The notes: a model not told the origin generated them from the letters alone. A DNA stretch of 57,236 bases from an uncultured Saprospiraceae bacterium (GCA_938018185.1 CALIIW010000132.1:1-57236); one strand, 5' to 3'; numbered from the stretch's first letter, positions 8,289 through 17,152 are shown. Program-made: numbers and translations.

Positions 8289-9035
8289 ATGAATTCTAAA
8301 GGTTGTCTTAAATGGATTGCAATTTCATCAGGAATAATGTTAGCAGTTCTTGCCATCCTGTATTTTTCTTTTAATGACAAGGAGCCTGCTGGCGAAAGAG
8401 GAGCTGAGGCAGATGTTATGGCCAACAAAATGCTCAAAGCCATAAATAAGGAAGCTTGGGATTCCATTCCTTATGTTTCATGGACCTTTGTTAATCATGA
8501 TTATGTCTGGGACAAAAAAAGGCATTATGTCGAAGTAAAATGGAAAAAGAATAGGGTTCTTCTTAATCCAAATGAAATCAGTGGCATTGCTTTCTCAGAT
8601 GGCAAGTTAATGGAGAAAGACGAAGGAGATAAAATGGTAAAAAAGGCTTGGTCCTTTTTCTGCAATGATTCTTTTTGGCTGAATGCACCTTCTAAAGTAT
8701 TTGACCCTGGGACGGAAAGAAGCATCGTTGAAATAGATGGAAAGAAAGGCTTAAAGATCAGTTATACCTCTGGTGGAGTGACTCCTGGAGATTCTTACGT
8801 CTGGTTTATAGATGATAATGGCTTGCCTAAAAGCTATAAAATGTGGGTTAAGATTATACCAGTTGGAGGCCTAGAATTTTCCTGGGAAGATTGGATAGAG
8901 ATTGGCGCTGGTGCAAAAATCTCTACTACACATAACAATAAAGGCCCTGCCTTAAAATTGACCAATATCAAATCAGGAAATTCCTTTGAAGATTTTGGCT
9001 TTGAAGCAGACCCTTTCGAAGACTTATTACGTTAA
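8289..9035 (+). CDS. Membrane-anchored hypothetical protein, 248 aa
   Basis: Not assigned to a named family. The N-terminus has one hydrophobic segment (residues about 9-27, WIAISSGIMLAVLAILYFS), so the protein is probably anchored and mostly periplasmic. The rest is beta-rich with many Trp (SWTFVNHDYVWDKKRHYVEVKW; VWFIDDNGLPKSYKMWV; FSWEDWIEI), a pattern resembling LolA/LppX-like lipid-binding folds; this resemblance is impressionistic. It sits 25 bases before the next gene on the same strand and probably shares its transcript. Confidence 0.65.
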   Translation: MNSKGCLKWIAISSGIMLAVLAILYFSFNDKEPAGERGAEADVMANKMLKAINKEAWDSIPYVSWTFVNHDYVWDKKRHYVEVKWKKNRVLLNPNEISGIAFSDGKLMEKDEGDKMVKKAWSFFCNDSFWLNAPSKVFDPGTERSIVEIDGKKGLKISYTSGGVTPGDSYVWFIDDNGLPKSYKMWVKIIPVGGLEFSWEDWIEIGAGAKISTTHNNKGPALKLTNIKSGNSFEDFGFEADPFEDLLR

Positions 9036-9060
9036 AATTTATAAACGAATACTCTTAGAC

Positions 9061-10479
9061 ATGCGTACAGTTAAGGAGCCTGAACAAAAAGCACTCGAAA
9101 TAAATCTTAATGATAAGATCTACGGTACCTTTGCCGAAATAGGGGCCGGTCAAGAAGTAGCTAGGTATTTTTTTCAAGCTGGGGCCGCTGCTGGTACCAT
9201 TGCTAAAACCATGTCTGCTTACGACAAGATTTATTCTGATCAAATCTATGGTGTAGAACCTTCAGGAAGATATGTTTGCGAGTCGCGTCTTTACAAAATG
9301 CTAGATCACGAATATGGCCTTATGGTCGATCGTCTTCAAAGCTCTAGAATGGATACCACCTTCTTTGCCTTTGCAGATACTGTTGCGGCTCTAAATTATC
9401 ATCGTACCATTCCTGGTGATGGCTGGCTAGGGATCCGTTTTCAACTGGGGCCAGATTCTGAACCAAATGACATCGTATTGCATGCAAAGATGTTGGACAA
9501 TGACAATTTGCTCCAACAACAAGCAATAGGTATCCTTGGTGTAAATTTAATTTATGCTTGTTTCATGTATCATGACGATGCAGAAACTATGATTGCTTCC
9601 CTAATGGATAGTCTTCGCGGAAGAATGAAAATTGATATGATCAGGATCAATGGTCCTGAATTTCCAAATTTAGACAACCGTTGGCTAAGTCTTATGTTGG
9701 TAAAGCATAAATTAACCGACGTAGCAATCTTTGGTGCTGATGGCAAAAATTTGCACGCTTCAGAATTTTTATATAAAAAAAATGTCCTGGTTGTAAGAGG
9801 TAGTTTCAAACCATTAACATTGGTCAATGAAGACATGATCAAATCTAGCTGGGAACAATTTAGATCAGAACCAGACACAGATCCGAAAAAAGCTTATTTG
9901 CTGGCAGAGATTACCATGCAAAATTTATGCAATGCAGGTGAATTAGACGAAAAAGATTTTCTCGACAGAGCAGAAATATTATGTGCCATGGGCTTAACCG
10001 TTGCAGTCACCAATTGTCATGAACATCAACGTTTGATAAATTACCTCTCAGATTATAAAGTTCAAAAACTAGGCTTGGTAATCGGTGCGAAGGAATTATT
10101 GGAGTTGATCAATAATAAATTTCATGACAATAAAGACGGTAGACTTCTTGCAGCTTTTGGTGAACTTTTTAGAAAGAAAGTCAAAATGTATGTTTACCCG
10201 ATGATGCAAGAAGGCAGTTCTGAATTGATGAACAGCAAGAATATTCCTGTTGCTGCAGGAGTTAAGTTTTTACTTCAGCACTTATTAGACAACGATCAAA
10301 TAACTGACATTGAAAAATTCAATGTCGAGAATCTTCATATCTTTTCAAAACAAGTATTACAATTATTGCAGTCTGACGAAGGAAACTGGGAGTCCATGGT
10401 TCCTAAAAAAGTAGCCCAGGTGATAAAAGAGAAATTTCTCTTTGGTTTTCCGAGCGAAAAGTTGGAATTTGAGTACTAA
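9061..10479 (+). CDS. Conserved cytoplasmic protein of unknown function (FAEIGAGQEVA family), 472 aa
   Basis: The open frame extends back to 8986, but ATG 9061 (MRTVKEPEQKALEINLNDK) avoids overlap with the previous gene and begins at the conserved part. The landmark is IYGTFAEIGAGQEVARYFF (about 15-33) followed by AAAGTIAKTMSAYDKIYSD. No signal peptide or membrane helix is seen. From memory this family is common in Bacteroidota and carries inconsistent names (receptor, nucleotidyltransferase); nothing here supports a TonB receptor, and no HxGH nucleotidyltransferase motif is visible. Its stop overlaps the next start (TAATG), indicating translational coupling to the VanY-like gene. Confidence 0.75.
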   Translation: MRTVKEPEQKALEINLNDKIYGTFAEIGAGQEVARYFFQAGAAAGTIAKTMSAYDKIYSDQIYGVEPSGRYVCESRLYKMLDHEYGLMVDRLQSSRMDTTFFAFADTVAALNYHRTIPGDGWLGIRFQLGPDSEPNDIVLHAKMLDNDNLLQQQAIGILGVNLIYACFMYHDDAETMIASLMDSLRGRMKIDMIRINGPEFPNLDNRWLSLMLVKHKLTDVAIFGADGKNLHASEFLYKKNVLVVRGSFKPLTLVNEDMIKSSWEQFRSEPDTDPKKAYLLAEITMQNLCNAGELDEKDFLDRAEILCAMGLTVAVTNCHEHQRLINYLSDYKVQKLGLVIGAKELLELINNKFHDNKDGRLLAAFGELFRKKVKMYVYPMMQEGSSELMNSKNIPVAAGVKFLLQHLLDNDQITDIEKFNVENLHIFSKQVLQLLQSDEGNWESMVPKKVAQVIKEKFLFGFPSEKLEFEY

Positions 10480-11303
10480 TGAAGAAATCTTTAATCTTAA
10501 TCCTATTTGCTGTATATCTTGTTAGTTGTGGCGATCTTAGCTCTGAAGCTGAAGCCCAAAATTTAACTGAAAGTGAACAAACAACTAACAAAGCTCAACT
10601 AGCAGCTAAAAAAGACAAAGTGCCGGCTAAACCAAAATATAACATCGATTATATAATGGGCAAATTCAACCCCGAAGTTGATGAGCTCTTTGCAGAAATA
10701 CCTAAAGGAACTGCATCCAGGCCAGGTATGTACATGAGAAAAGAAGCTCTTGAAGCTTTTCTTGTCATGGCAGACTCTGCCAAGAAGGATGGTATCAACT
10801 TACAAATCATATCTGCCACCAGAAATTTCTTTAGACAAAAACAAATTTGGGAAGCCAAGTGGACAGGCACAAGATTGGTCGACAAAAAAGATCTTTCAAA
10901 AAGCATCAAAGATCCTGTCAAACGAGCAGAAAAAATATTGGAATTCTCTTCTATGCCTGGTACCTCTAGACACCACTGGGGTACAGATATAGACATAAAC
11001 AATTTGACCAATAAATATTTTGAAGCTGGCAAAGGATTAAAAGAATACGAATGGCTCAATGCAAACGCAAAAAGTTTTGGATTCTGCCAAACCTATACAG
11101 CTTTCGGCCCAGATCGTCCTCATGGATATCATGAAGAGAAATGGCATTGGTCTTACAAACCTTTGAGTAAAGAAATTACAAAATCTGCGCAACTCATTAT
11201 GAAAAATGACAGCATCTCAGGCTTTAAAGGTTCAGAGACTGCCAGAGATATTGATGTAGTTGGAAAATATATTTTGGGGGTTAATCCGAGGTGTTCACAT
11301 TAG
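10479..11303 (+). CDS. VanY-like D-alanyl-D-alanine carboxypeptidase lipoprotein (M15B)
   Basis: A 274 aa lipoprotein (lipobox VSCG, Cys17) with a low-complexity linker (residues about 20-50) and an M15 peptidase domain. Zinc and catalytic motifs are complete: SRHHWGTDIDI (about 162-172, the SxHxxGxAxD-type motif) and EKWHWSY (about 224-230, the second His motif). These enzymes remove the terminal D-Ala from peptidoglycan stem peptides in the periplasm. The gene starts inside the stop of the preceding gene (one-base overlap). The sequence after it is the heptamer-containing convergent junction with a thioredoxin-like gene. Confidence 0.85.
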   Translation: MKKSLILILFAVYLVSCGDLSSEAEAQNLTESEQTTNKAQLAAKKDKVPAKPKYNIDYIMGKFNPEVDELFAEIPKGTASRPGMYMRKEALEAFLVMADSAKKDGINLQIISATRNFFRQKQIWEAKWTGTRLVDKKDLSKSIKDPVKRAEKILEFSSMPGTSRHHWGTDIDINNLTNKYFEAGKGLKEYEWLNANAKSFGFCQTYTAFGPDRPHGYHEEKWHWSYKPLSKEITKSAQLIMKNDSISGFKGSETARDIDVVGKYILGVNPRCSH

Positions 11304-11458
11304 TTGTTGGGTGTCCGATTTACGTGGGGAGAGTCATTTTCATCTAGGGTTTCTAAAGTAATTGGACCTAGCTAAATCCCTGACGAGCATCTTCCATTTG
11401 ACAATCCTCAAAAAACTATTAAGGAACCATGCGAGTCATTTACTAGCCCTCTACAATC

Positions 11459-11507
11459 ATCTGACATCTGAAATCTGACATCTGAAATCTGAAATCTGAC
11501 ATCTGAC
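11459..11507. repeat. Heptamer tandem repeat, seven copies of ATCTGAC/ATCTGAA
   Basis: Seven head-to-tail 7-bp units occupy 11459-11507, each either ATCTGAC or ATCTGAA with variation only at the last base. A decaying eighth unit (ATCTATC) follows. The tract lies 15 bases beyond the stop of the minus-strand thioredoxin-like gene, in a 218-bp convergent gap that contains no gene. It is the most regular of the heptamer tracts in the window. Confidence 0.9.
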
Positions 11508-11521
11508 ATCTATCAACTACA

Positions 11522-12076
11522 CTATTTCCACTTAATATTACAACCCATACTCGGCATTTGATTATCAAAAACCTTATTGTTAGCCAAGACAGCATCTAAA
11601 GCAGCTATCATATCTTCCCCATTATTTTCTACATTATTTCCAGGTGTGCTTCCGTCCATACGGCCACGATAAGCAAGGTTGGTATTTCTGTCAAATAAAT
11701 AAAAATCTGGTGTACAAGCTGCATTATATGCCTTTGCAACTTCTTGAGTTGGATCGTATAAATATGGAAAAGGGTAATTATTTTCTTTCGCGTGAATCGC
11801 CATTTTATCAGGCGCATCTTGTGGATAGTTTACGACATCATTTGAAGAAATAGCAATAAACGAAATTCCTTTTTTCATATATTCATTTGCTATCTCTACC
11901 AGCTTTTTATTTATGTGCAAAACATATGGACAATGATTACATATAAACATCACCATTGTTCCTTTAGCAGACTTAAGATTATTTAAACTTTTCACCTCAC
12001 CACTGATCGTATCTCTGAGCGAGAAGTCAATTGCTGGAGTACCTAAAGCTAACATGTTTGATGGTGTAAGAGACAT
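11522..12076 (-). CDS. Thioredoxin-fold peroxiredoxin-like protein, 184 aa
   Basis: An AhpC/TSA-type thioredoxin-fold protein. FSLRDTISGEVKSLNNLKS is the typical peroxiredoxin opening, ICNHCPYVLHINKKL carries a CxxC pair (Cys-Asn-His-Cys, about 46-49), and AACTPDFYLFD supplies the conserved cis-Pro region. No signal peptide is visible, so it is probably cytoplasmic. It likely reduces disulfides or peroxides; the substrate is unknown. A -7-like box lies 17 bases before the start. It is the last gene of a minus-strand block, with lpxD 63 bases upstream. Confidence 0.85.
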   Translation of the reverse strand: MSLTPSNMLALGTPAIDFSLRDTISGEVKSLNNLKSAKGTMVMFICNHCPYVLHINKKLVEIANEYMKKGISFIAISSNDVVNYPQDAPDKMAIHAKENNYPFPYLYDPTQEVAKAYNAACTPDFYLFDRNTNLAYRGRMDGSTPGNNVENNGEDMIAALDAVLANNKVFDNQMPSMGCNIKWK

Positions 12077-12092
12077 TGTTCTGTGTTTTGTC

Positions 12093-12100
12093 CAAAGATA
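12093..12100 (-). promoter_or_regulatory. Candidate -7 box for the thioredoxin-like gene
   Basis: TATCTTTG on the minus strand matches TAnnTTTG exactly, 17 bases before the ATG. The only upstream TTG is about 33 bases away, too far for a standard -33 element, so support is partial. Confidence 0.35.
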
Positions 12101-12139
12101 GAAAATTGTGCCCCTATCCCATTAAATTCTTATCAAAAT

Positions 12140-13054
12140 TTACTTTTCCTTCGCAATACGTCTTAATGTAGCCAATTCTCGATACATCTGTTTGGCTTCA
12201 GCAGCTGGATAGCCAAAATACACCTTATTTGCCTCTAAATTTTTGGAAACGCCTGACTTTGCCAAGACGACAACACCCTCTCCAATGATCAAATTTTGTG
12301 CTACCCCTACTTGTCCATAAAGAACCACTTTATCACCAATCATCGTCTTTCCTCCTATGCCAACTTGAGCTGCAAATAAACAATTCTTACCTACCACAAC
12401 CCCATGACCAATATGCACTTGGCAGTCCAATTTTGAACCTTCTCCAATGATAGTATTACCTGATACTCCATTTGCAATAGTGCATCCTGCTCCTATCAAA
12501 ACATTGTCTTCTATAATGACTTGACCACCTGTTGTCCACTGCTTATAGACTCCTTCCTCTTTTTTAAAATAAAAGGCTGGGCCTCCTATGACAGCATTAG
12601 ATTGTATCACTACATGCTTACCTATTTTAACATGATCTCGTATGATAGCATTTGCATGAATATAACTCCCATCCCCTATACTGACATCTGATCCAATTTG
12701 CACGCCTGGCTCAATAATACAAGATGGATGGATGTCTTTGTTAGAGTTTTCTTCTTTTATAGGATTAAAAGGACGATAAGTTTTAACTATTGAATCGTAA
12801 GCCTCGAAAGGATTTTCACAGACCAAAATTGTTTTGCCTGGAGGACAGTCTGCTTCTTTATTTAGTATGATAATACTAGCGGCAGAATTTAAAGATTTTT
12901 CAAAATATTTTTCCAGATCTGAAAAGTTGATATCTCCTTTTTCGACCTTATGAATCTCATTTATGCCATAGGCCAATTGATCGACATCTCCCAATATCTT
13001 GGCCCCGATTTTTTCTGCAATTTCTTTGACAGGAATTGGTTTAGGAAATTTCAT
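12140..13054 (-). CDS. lpxD: UDP-3-O-acylglucosamine N-acyltransferase
   Basis: The third step of lipid A synthesis: transfer of a hydroxyacyl chain from acyl-ACP to UDP-3-O-acyl-glucosamine. The 304 aa protein has a short N-terminal uridine-binding domain (about 1-105) and a long left-handed beta-helix of hexapeptide repeats (IEPGVQIGSDVSIGDGSYIH and onward to about 280). The catalytic His lies in the DCQVHIGHGVVVG segment (about 221-233). It is somewhat shorter than the E. coli enzyme, with a shortened C-terminal helix (REL..RRIAKEK). The other lipid A genes are not in the window. Confidence 0.93.
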   Translation of the reverse strand: MKFPKPIPVKEIAEKIGAKILGDVDQLAYGINEIHKVEKGDINFSDLEKYFEKSLNSAASIIILNKEADCPPGKTILVCENPFEAYDSIVKTYRPFNPIKEENSNKDIHPSCIIEPGVQIGSDVSIGDGSYIHANAIIRDHVKIGKHVVIQSNAVIGGPAFYFKKEEGVYKQWTTGGQVIIEDNVLIGAGCTIANGVSGNTIIGEGSKLDCQVHIGHGVVVGKNCLFAAQVGIGGKTMIGDKVVLYGQVGVAQNLIIGEGVVVLAKSGVSKNLEANKVYFGYPAAEAKQMYRELATLRRIAKEK

Positions 13055-13097
13055 TTTTTGCTTTTTCTTTGAAAATATGTCTAATTTCTATACTTTT

Positions 13098-13562
13098 TTA
13101 CTTAAACAAACGCTCGTCTAAATTAAAATCTAATCCTCTTTTGACTTTAATTAATTTATAATTTTTATGGGATGGGTTTAAAACTACATTATATTCTTGT
13201 GGAATAATTACTGATGGAACAATGATTCCTAGCTTTTGTTTTTTGTAGAAATATTTATAGCCTATGTCTTCAGTCCATTCTTCATTTTGAATCTTATTCC
13301 ATTCAGTACCTAATTCTCTTTTCGAAACCTTAACAAGCTCTTTTTCCAATTTTTTAGGAATATGAATGCTAAGAATAATTTGATTTTTTGGTACTAAAAA
13401 TTTAGGCGCATGAACGAGCAATTCTAAAACACAAAGAGATCTATTTTGAGAGGTGTACAATGCTGGAGTTCCTTTCTTATTCCATCTACCTCCAAATAAT
13501 TCAGCCCCCTTGCCCGACAAATCATTTTTATACTTCTTTTTTGTAATTCTATATAGTACCAT
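13098..13562 (-). CDS. RES-domain toxin of a Xre/RES toxin-antitoxin pair
   Basis: A 154 aa RES-domain protein. Family landmarks are all visible: the N-terminal MVLYRITKKKY, FGGRWNKKGTPALYTSQ (Arg and Tyr expected in the active site), CVLELLVHAP (Glu), VPSVIIP (Ser) and NPSHKNY. Characterised RES toxins deplete NAD+ (family knowledge). The gene starts one base after the stop of the Xre-family antitoxin gene, as is usual for the module. The conserved catalytic residues suggest the toxin is intact. Confidence 0.9.
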   Translation of the reverse strand: MVLYRITKKKYKNDLSGKGAELFGGRWNKKGTPALYTSQNRSLCVLELLVHAPKFLVPKNQIILSIHIPKKLEKELVKVSKRELGTEWNKIQNEEWTEDIGYKYFYKKQKLGIIVPSVIIPQEYNVVLNPSHKNYKLIKVKRGLDFNLDERLFK

Positions 13563-13563
13563 G

Positions 13564-13995
13564 TTAAGAATATACTCCGTATTCTAGTCTGCCTAAAACA
13601 TTTTTCACATCATTAATTCCAAAAGGAGTATCTAATAAATTGATAGGTTTTTGATAGGACAATGCTCTAATTTCTGAATTCATCCAAATTTGAAAGTCTT
13701 CTTCAGAATCAAATACTTCATAACCAAAATCATACAATTCAACAATTAAAATAAGGTGGGAAGAAATATCCGTTTTTAATATCTTGTCTTTTGAATAACG
13801 ACTCAATTGTCTTTCTGAAATTGAAAGCAGTTTTGAAAGCTGTTTTATAGTAAGATTTGTGAACAGTAGTATACGCTTCAATTGTCCGTATGAAAGCCCC
13901 TGTCTGCTCAGATTTATAAAATCCTTTGAGCTATTTACAAATATTCCTCTTTTTGAATCACTTAAAAGTTTAGAAATTTTTACCATACTCGTCAT
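13564..13995 (-). CDS. Antitoxin of the Xre/MbcA/ParS family
   Basis: Start placed at ATG 13995 (MTSMVKISKLLSDSK), giving 143 aa. The frame stays open to 14202, but the extra N-terminal residues look non-coding, would overlap polA, and would bury the palindrome just upstream. The middle part is a Xre-type HTH (LTIKQLSKLLSISERQLSRY). The C-terminus is the toxin-binding domain ending in NLLDTPFGINDVKNVL and GRLEYGVYS, the hallmark of this family. It neutralises the RES toxin and probably represses its own operon. An alternative start is ATG 13986. Confidence 0.88.
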   Translation of the reverse strand: MTSMVKISKLLSDSKRGIFVNSSKDFINLSRQGLSYGQLKRILLFTNLTIKQLSKLLSISERQLSRYSKDKILKTDISSHLILIVELYDFGYEVFDSEEDFQIWMNSEIRALSYQKPINLLDTPFGINDVKNVLGRLEYGVYS

Positions 13996-13996
13996 T

Positions 13997-14016
13997 TGTC
14001 TATCAATATACAGACA
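13997..14016. promoter_or_regulatory. Palindrome before the antitoxin start, candidate autoregulatory operator
   Basis: TGTCTATCAATATACAGACA is an interrupted palindrome (TGTCT...AGACA, with further matches inside) ending one base from the antitoxin ATG at 13995. Antitoxins of this family commonly bind a palindrome in their own promoter (family knowledge). The role here is inference. Confidence 0.45.
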
Positions 14017-14183
14017 TTTTGGTAATAAATCAACACATAAATCATAAATCCCAGTTCTCTGTTTATACGCACATTTGATTATCGATGCAAAATTTATAAC
14101 CCAAATAACCGCATAAGACAATAACCAATTTGAAACCCCAAATACCGTATCCTCAACATCAAAACTTACATTTTCCTTAGCCT

Positions 14184-17003
14184 CTAATGTGCTTGCAACC
14201 AATTCTGCCCCTTACCCATCTCGACAAGTATCGGAACTTTCAAATTCGGTATCGCATTGCTCATCCCTTCTTCAATGATAGGCTTGATCGTATCCAACTC
14301 ATCTTCATGGGCATCAAAAACCAATTCATCATGCACTTGCAAGATCATTTTGCTTTTAAAATTTTCCTTCATAAATATCTTGTGGATATTTACCATGGCA
14401 ATCTTGATCATATCCGCTGCCGTTCCTTGGATCGGTGTGTTAATAGCATTTCGTTCTGCTCCAGATCGGATAAGTCCGTTTTTGGAGTTAATATCTCGCA
14501 AGTATCTTCTCCTTCCCATCAAAGTTTTGACATAGCCATTTGTTCGTGCATATTCGACGGTCTCGTCCATGTATCTTTTCAATCCTTGATACTCTTTAAA
14601 GTACTCTTTGATCAACTCAGAAGCTTCTGTTCTTTTTATTTTTAATTGTCTCGAAAGATTGGTCGCTCCAGCTCCGTAGATAATACTAAAGTTGACGGTC
14701 TTTGCCTTATACCTTTGTTCCTTAGTCACTGCATCAAAATCAACATCAAATATTTTGGCAGCTGTTGCCTTATGAATGTCATGTCCATTTATAAATGCTT
14801 CTTGCATGGCTTCATCTCCACTTATTTCTGCAATAAGTCGCAACTCAACCTGAGAGTAATCGGCAGCCAACAAAGTAAAGCCTTCGCCTTTAGGCACAAA
14901 AGCTTCTCTGATCTTCGCTCCCTCAGGAGTTCTAATCGGAATGTTTTGAAGATTTGGATTATTCGAACTCAATCTTCCTGTCGCAGTCAAGGCTTGATTG
15001 AAAGAAGAATGCAATCTTCCCGTCTTTGGATTTACCAATTTTGGCAAAGCATCGACATAGGTAGATTTTAATTTTGCCAAGCCTCTATGCTTTAAAATTT
15101 TTGCAACGATGTCATGATCAGGAGCTAGCTCTGACAACTTTTCTTCAGAGGTGGAATGTACACCAGTGGCCGTCTTTCTCCAACGATAAGGAATTTTTAA
15201 TTTGTCAAACAAAATTTCCCCAACCTGCTTAGGAGAGGCGATATTAAATTCACCATCCGCAAGTTCATAGATCTCTTTCTTTAGTGCTTCTACAGTCCCT
15301 CCCAACTCTACTGAATATTCTTTAAGATATTCCTCATCCAAGTTAACACCGTTATATTCCATTTGTACCAAGGCATTGATCAATGGCTCTTCCATCTCAT
15401 CGTATAATTTTTCCAAGCCTTCTTTTTTAAGATCTGGAAAAAGTTGGTTGTGCAGCTTTAATGTTATATCTGCATCTTCTGCGGCATAATCTACTACCTT
15501 TTCAACTGGCACATCTCGCATATTAAGCTGCCCCTTTCCTTTTTTACCAATCAGTGTTTCTATACTGATCGGTTGATATTTAAGATAAGTTTCAGCTAAA
15601 TAATTCATGTTATGCCTATGCTCGGGCTCCAATAAATAATGCGCGATCATGGTATCCAAAAACTTTCCTTTCAGTTCAATCCCATACCATTTTAGGATGA
15701 TAGCATCATACTTCAAATTTTGAGCAACCTTAGCAATTTTTTCGTTTTCAAAAATGGGTCTAAATTCTTCCAAGATTGACTTGACCTCTTCTTCTTTGTC
15801 AGTAAAAGGAATATAATAAGCCTCCCCTTCTTTTTTGGCGAAAGCCAAACCAACCAACTCAGCCTCATTAGGGTCAACTCCTGTGGTCTCCGTATCAAAA
15901 CAAATGACTTTTTCTTTTGCCAAAGCTTTTATCAACTTCGCTCTTTTAGCAGCCGTATCTACCAATTGGTAATCCTGTTCCGTATTTTCAAAATTGAATT
16001 CTGCCACTGAGTGCGCTGCTATAGAACCTGTTGCTGCAGCCTTTCCTCCCGAAGCTTTTGCAGGCGCAGCTTGTGATGGAAATAAGGAACCCTGAACTGT
16101 TGCAAGACTTGAAGAAGATGCACTTTGGTCATATTCTAATATCTGACTAGCTAGCGTTCTAAATTCTAACTCCTTAAATACTTCTGATAAGGCATCTTTA
16201 TTGAGCGGGTCTATTTGAAATTTTGTTGCATCAAATGTTATGGGAACTTTGGTTTCAATAGTAGCCAAGGTATAAGACAAACGTCCTTGTTCCGCAAAGG
16301 TCTCCACCTTTTCCTTTTGCTTGCCTTTCAACTGATCCGTATTCGCCAAAATCCCTTCTAAGGTATCGAATTGAGCAAGTAGCTTCGCGGCAGTTTTAGG
16401 ACCTATCCCTGGTATGCCCGGTATATTATCCACGGAATCTCCTTGAAGACTAAGCACATCAATAACCTGGTCCACTCTTTTAATATCCCATTTTTCACAA
16501 ATTTCTTCCTCTCCAAATATTTCAACACCTGTGCCGGATCTCGATGGCTTATACATGAAAATATTCTTAGAGACCAATTGCCCAAAGTCCTTATCAGGCG
16601 TCACCATGTAAACCGTGAATCCTTCTTTCTCTGCTTGTTTCGCAATCGTTCCTATAACATCATCTGCTTCATAGCCCGGTTTTTCAATGATAGGAATATT
16701 AAAGCCTTCTATGATTCTTCTGATATATGGAAATGCGGCGGTGATATCTTCTGGCTGCGCTTCTCTATTTGCCTTATACTCCGGAAACATCTCATGTCTA
16801 AAAGTTGGACCTTTTAGATCAAAAGATACCGCTATATGACTTGGATTTTGACTGCGCATCAAATCCCACAAGGTCCTTGTAAAGCCTGTGATGGCTCCAG
16901 TATTCATCCCCTTAGAATTGATCAGAGGTCTTGAAATAAAGGCGTAATGAGCTCTGTACACCAAGGCATGTCCGTCGAGGAGGAATAGTTTCTTTTCTGT
17001 CAT
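14184..17003 (-). CDS. polA: DNA polymerase I
   Basis: A 939 aa three-domain polymerase for Okazaki-fragment processing and repair. The 5'-3' exonuclease occupies about 1-290 (LLDGHALVYRAHYAF; GYEADDVIGT; GDSVDNIPGIPGIGPKTA). The 3'-5' proofreading domain is at about 365-535 with all acidic motifs retained: CFDTETTG, NLKYDAI and YAAEDADITL. The polymerase domain is at about 560-939 with motif A LLAADYSQVELRLIAEISGD, motif B KTVNFSIIYGAG and motif C QVHDELVF. The exonuclease and proofreading domains are joined by an Ala/Ser-rich linker (about 310-345). The gap upstream, to the CBS gene, is filled by heptamer tracts. Confidence 0.97.
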   Translation of the reverse strand: MTEKKLFLLDGHALVYRAHYAFISRPLINSKGMNTGAITGFTRTLWDLMRSQNPSHIAVSFDLKGPTFRHEMFPEYKANREAQPEDITAAFPYIRRIIEGFNIPIIEKPGYEADDVIGTIAKQAEKEGFTVYMVTPDKDFGQLVSKNIFMYKPSRSGTGVEIFGEEEICEKWDIKRVDQVIDVLSLQGDSVDNIPGIPGIGPKTAAKLLAQFDTLEGILANTDQLKGKQKEKVETFAEQGRLSYTLATIETKVPITFDATKFQIDPLNKDALSEVFKELEFRTLASQILEYDQSASSSSLATVQGSLFPSQAAPAKASGGKAAATGSIAAHSVAEFNFENTEQDYQLVDTAAKRAKLIKALAKEKVICFDTETTGVDPNEAELVGLAFAKKEGEAYYIPFTDKEEEVKSILEEFRPIFENEKIAKVAQNLKYDAIILKWYGIELKGKFLDTMIAHYLLEPEHRHNMNYLAETYLKYQPISIETLIGKKGKGQLNMRDVPVEKVVDYAAEDADITLKLHNQLFPDLKKEGLEKLYDEMEEPLINALVQMEYNGVNLDEEYLKEYSVELGGTVEALKKEIYELADGEFNIASPKQVGEILFDKLKIPYRWRKTATGVHSTSEEKLSELAPDHDIVAKILKHRGLAKLKSTYVDALPKLVNPKTGRLHSSFNQALTATGRLSSNNPNLQNIPIRTPEGAKIREAFVPKGEGFTLLAADYSQVELRLIAEISGDEAMQEAFINGHDIHKATAAKIFDVDFDAVTKEQRYKAKTVNFSIIYGAGATNLSRQLKIKRTEASELIKEYFKEYQGLKRYMDETVEYARTNGYVKTLMGRRRYLRDINSKNGLIRSGAERNAINTPIQGTAADMIKIAMVNIHKIFMKENFKSKMILQVHDELVFDAHEDELDTIKPIIEEGMSNAIPNLKVPILVEMGKGQNWLQAH

Positions 17004-17023
17004 TTCTATCTATGATTCGTGGG

Positions 17024-17100
17024 ACTAAAGATAAAGAATGAAAGGTAAAGAAATGCAAAATTCTAAATGTAGAATGTAAAATTTAGAAGTAGGAATCTAC
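17024..17100. repeat. Degenerate heptamer tract upstream of polA
   Basis: Eleven consecutive 7-bp units can be laid in one phase from 17024. The last seven, from 17052, are the clearest: AATGCAA, AATTCTA, AATGTAG, AATGTAA, AATTTAG, AAGTAGG and AATCTAC. The first four (ACTAAAG, ATAAAGA, ATGAAAG, GTAAAGA) are weaker. The tract fills the polA leader. Confidence 0.6.
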
Positions 17101-17124
17101 TAAATCAATGCCTATTGGCAGTAT

Positions 17125-17152
17125 ACGATGAACGAAAAACGATGAACGAAAT
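17125..17152. repeat. Heptamer tract at the end of the CBS gene
   Basis: Four in-phase units: ACGATGA, ACGAAAA, ACGATGA and ACGAAAT. The last base overlaps the stop codon of the minus-strand CBS gene. Read from that gene, the tract is a run of GTTCATC/GTTTTTC units starting at once after the stop. It is out of phase with the tract at 17024-17100. Confidence 0.75.

Noticed and set aside
8986-9060. Upstream part of the FAEIGAGQEVA frame
   Set aside because: Would overlap the previous gene by 50 bases and adds an unconserved, basic stretch before the conserved start at 9061.
9061-10479. Calling the protein a TonB-dependent receptor or NMN adenylyltransferase
   Set aside because: No signal peptide, plug or barrel pattern and no HxGH nucleotidyltransferase motif is visible, so such names are unsupported.
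11459-11507. Heptamer array considered as a CRISPR
   Set aside because: Units are 7 bp with no spacers and no cas genes are present.
13996-14202. N-terminal extension of the antitoxin frame up to 14202
   Set aside because: The added residues do not look like an antitoxin, overlap the end of polA and cover a palindrome; the Xre-family part begins at ATG 13995.
14187-15071. Long plus-strand frames opposite polA
   Set aside because: Shadows of the polA coding strand; no recognisable protein features and no promoter or ribosome site.
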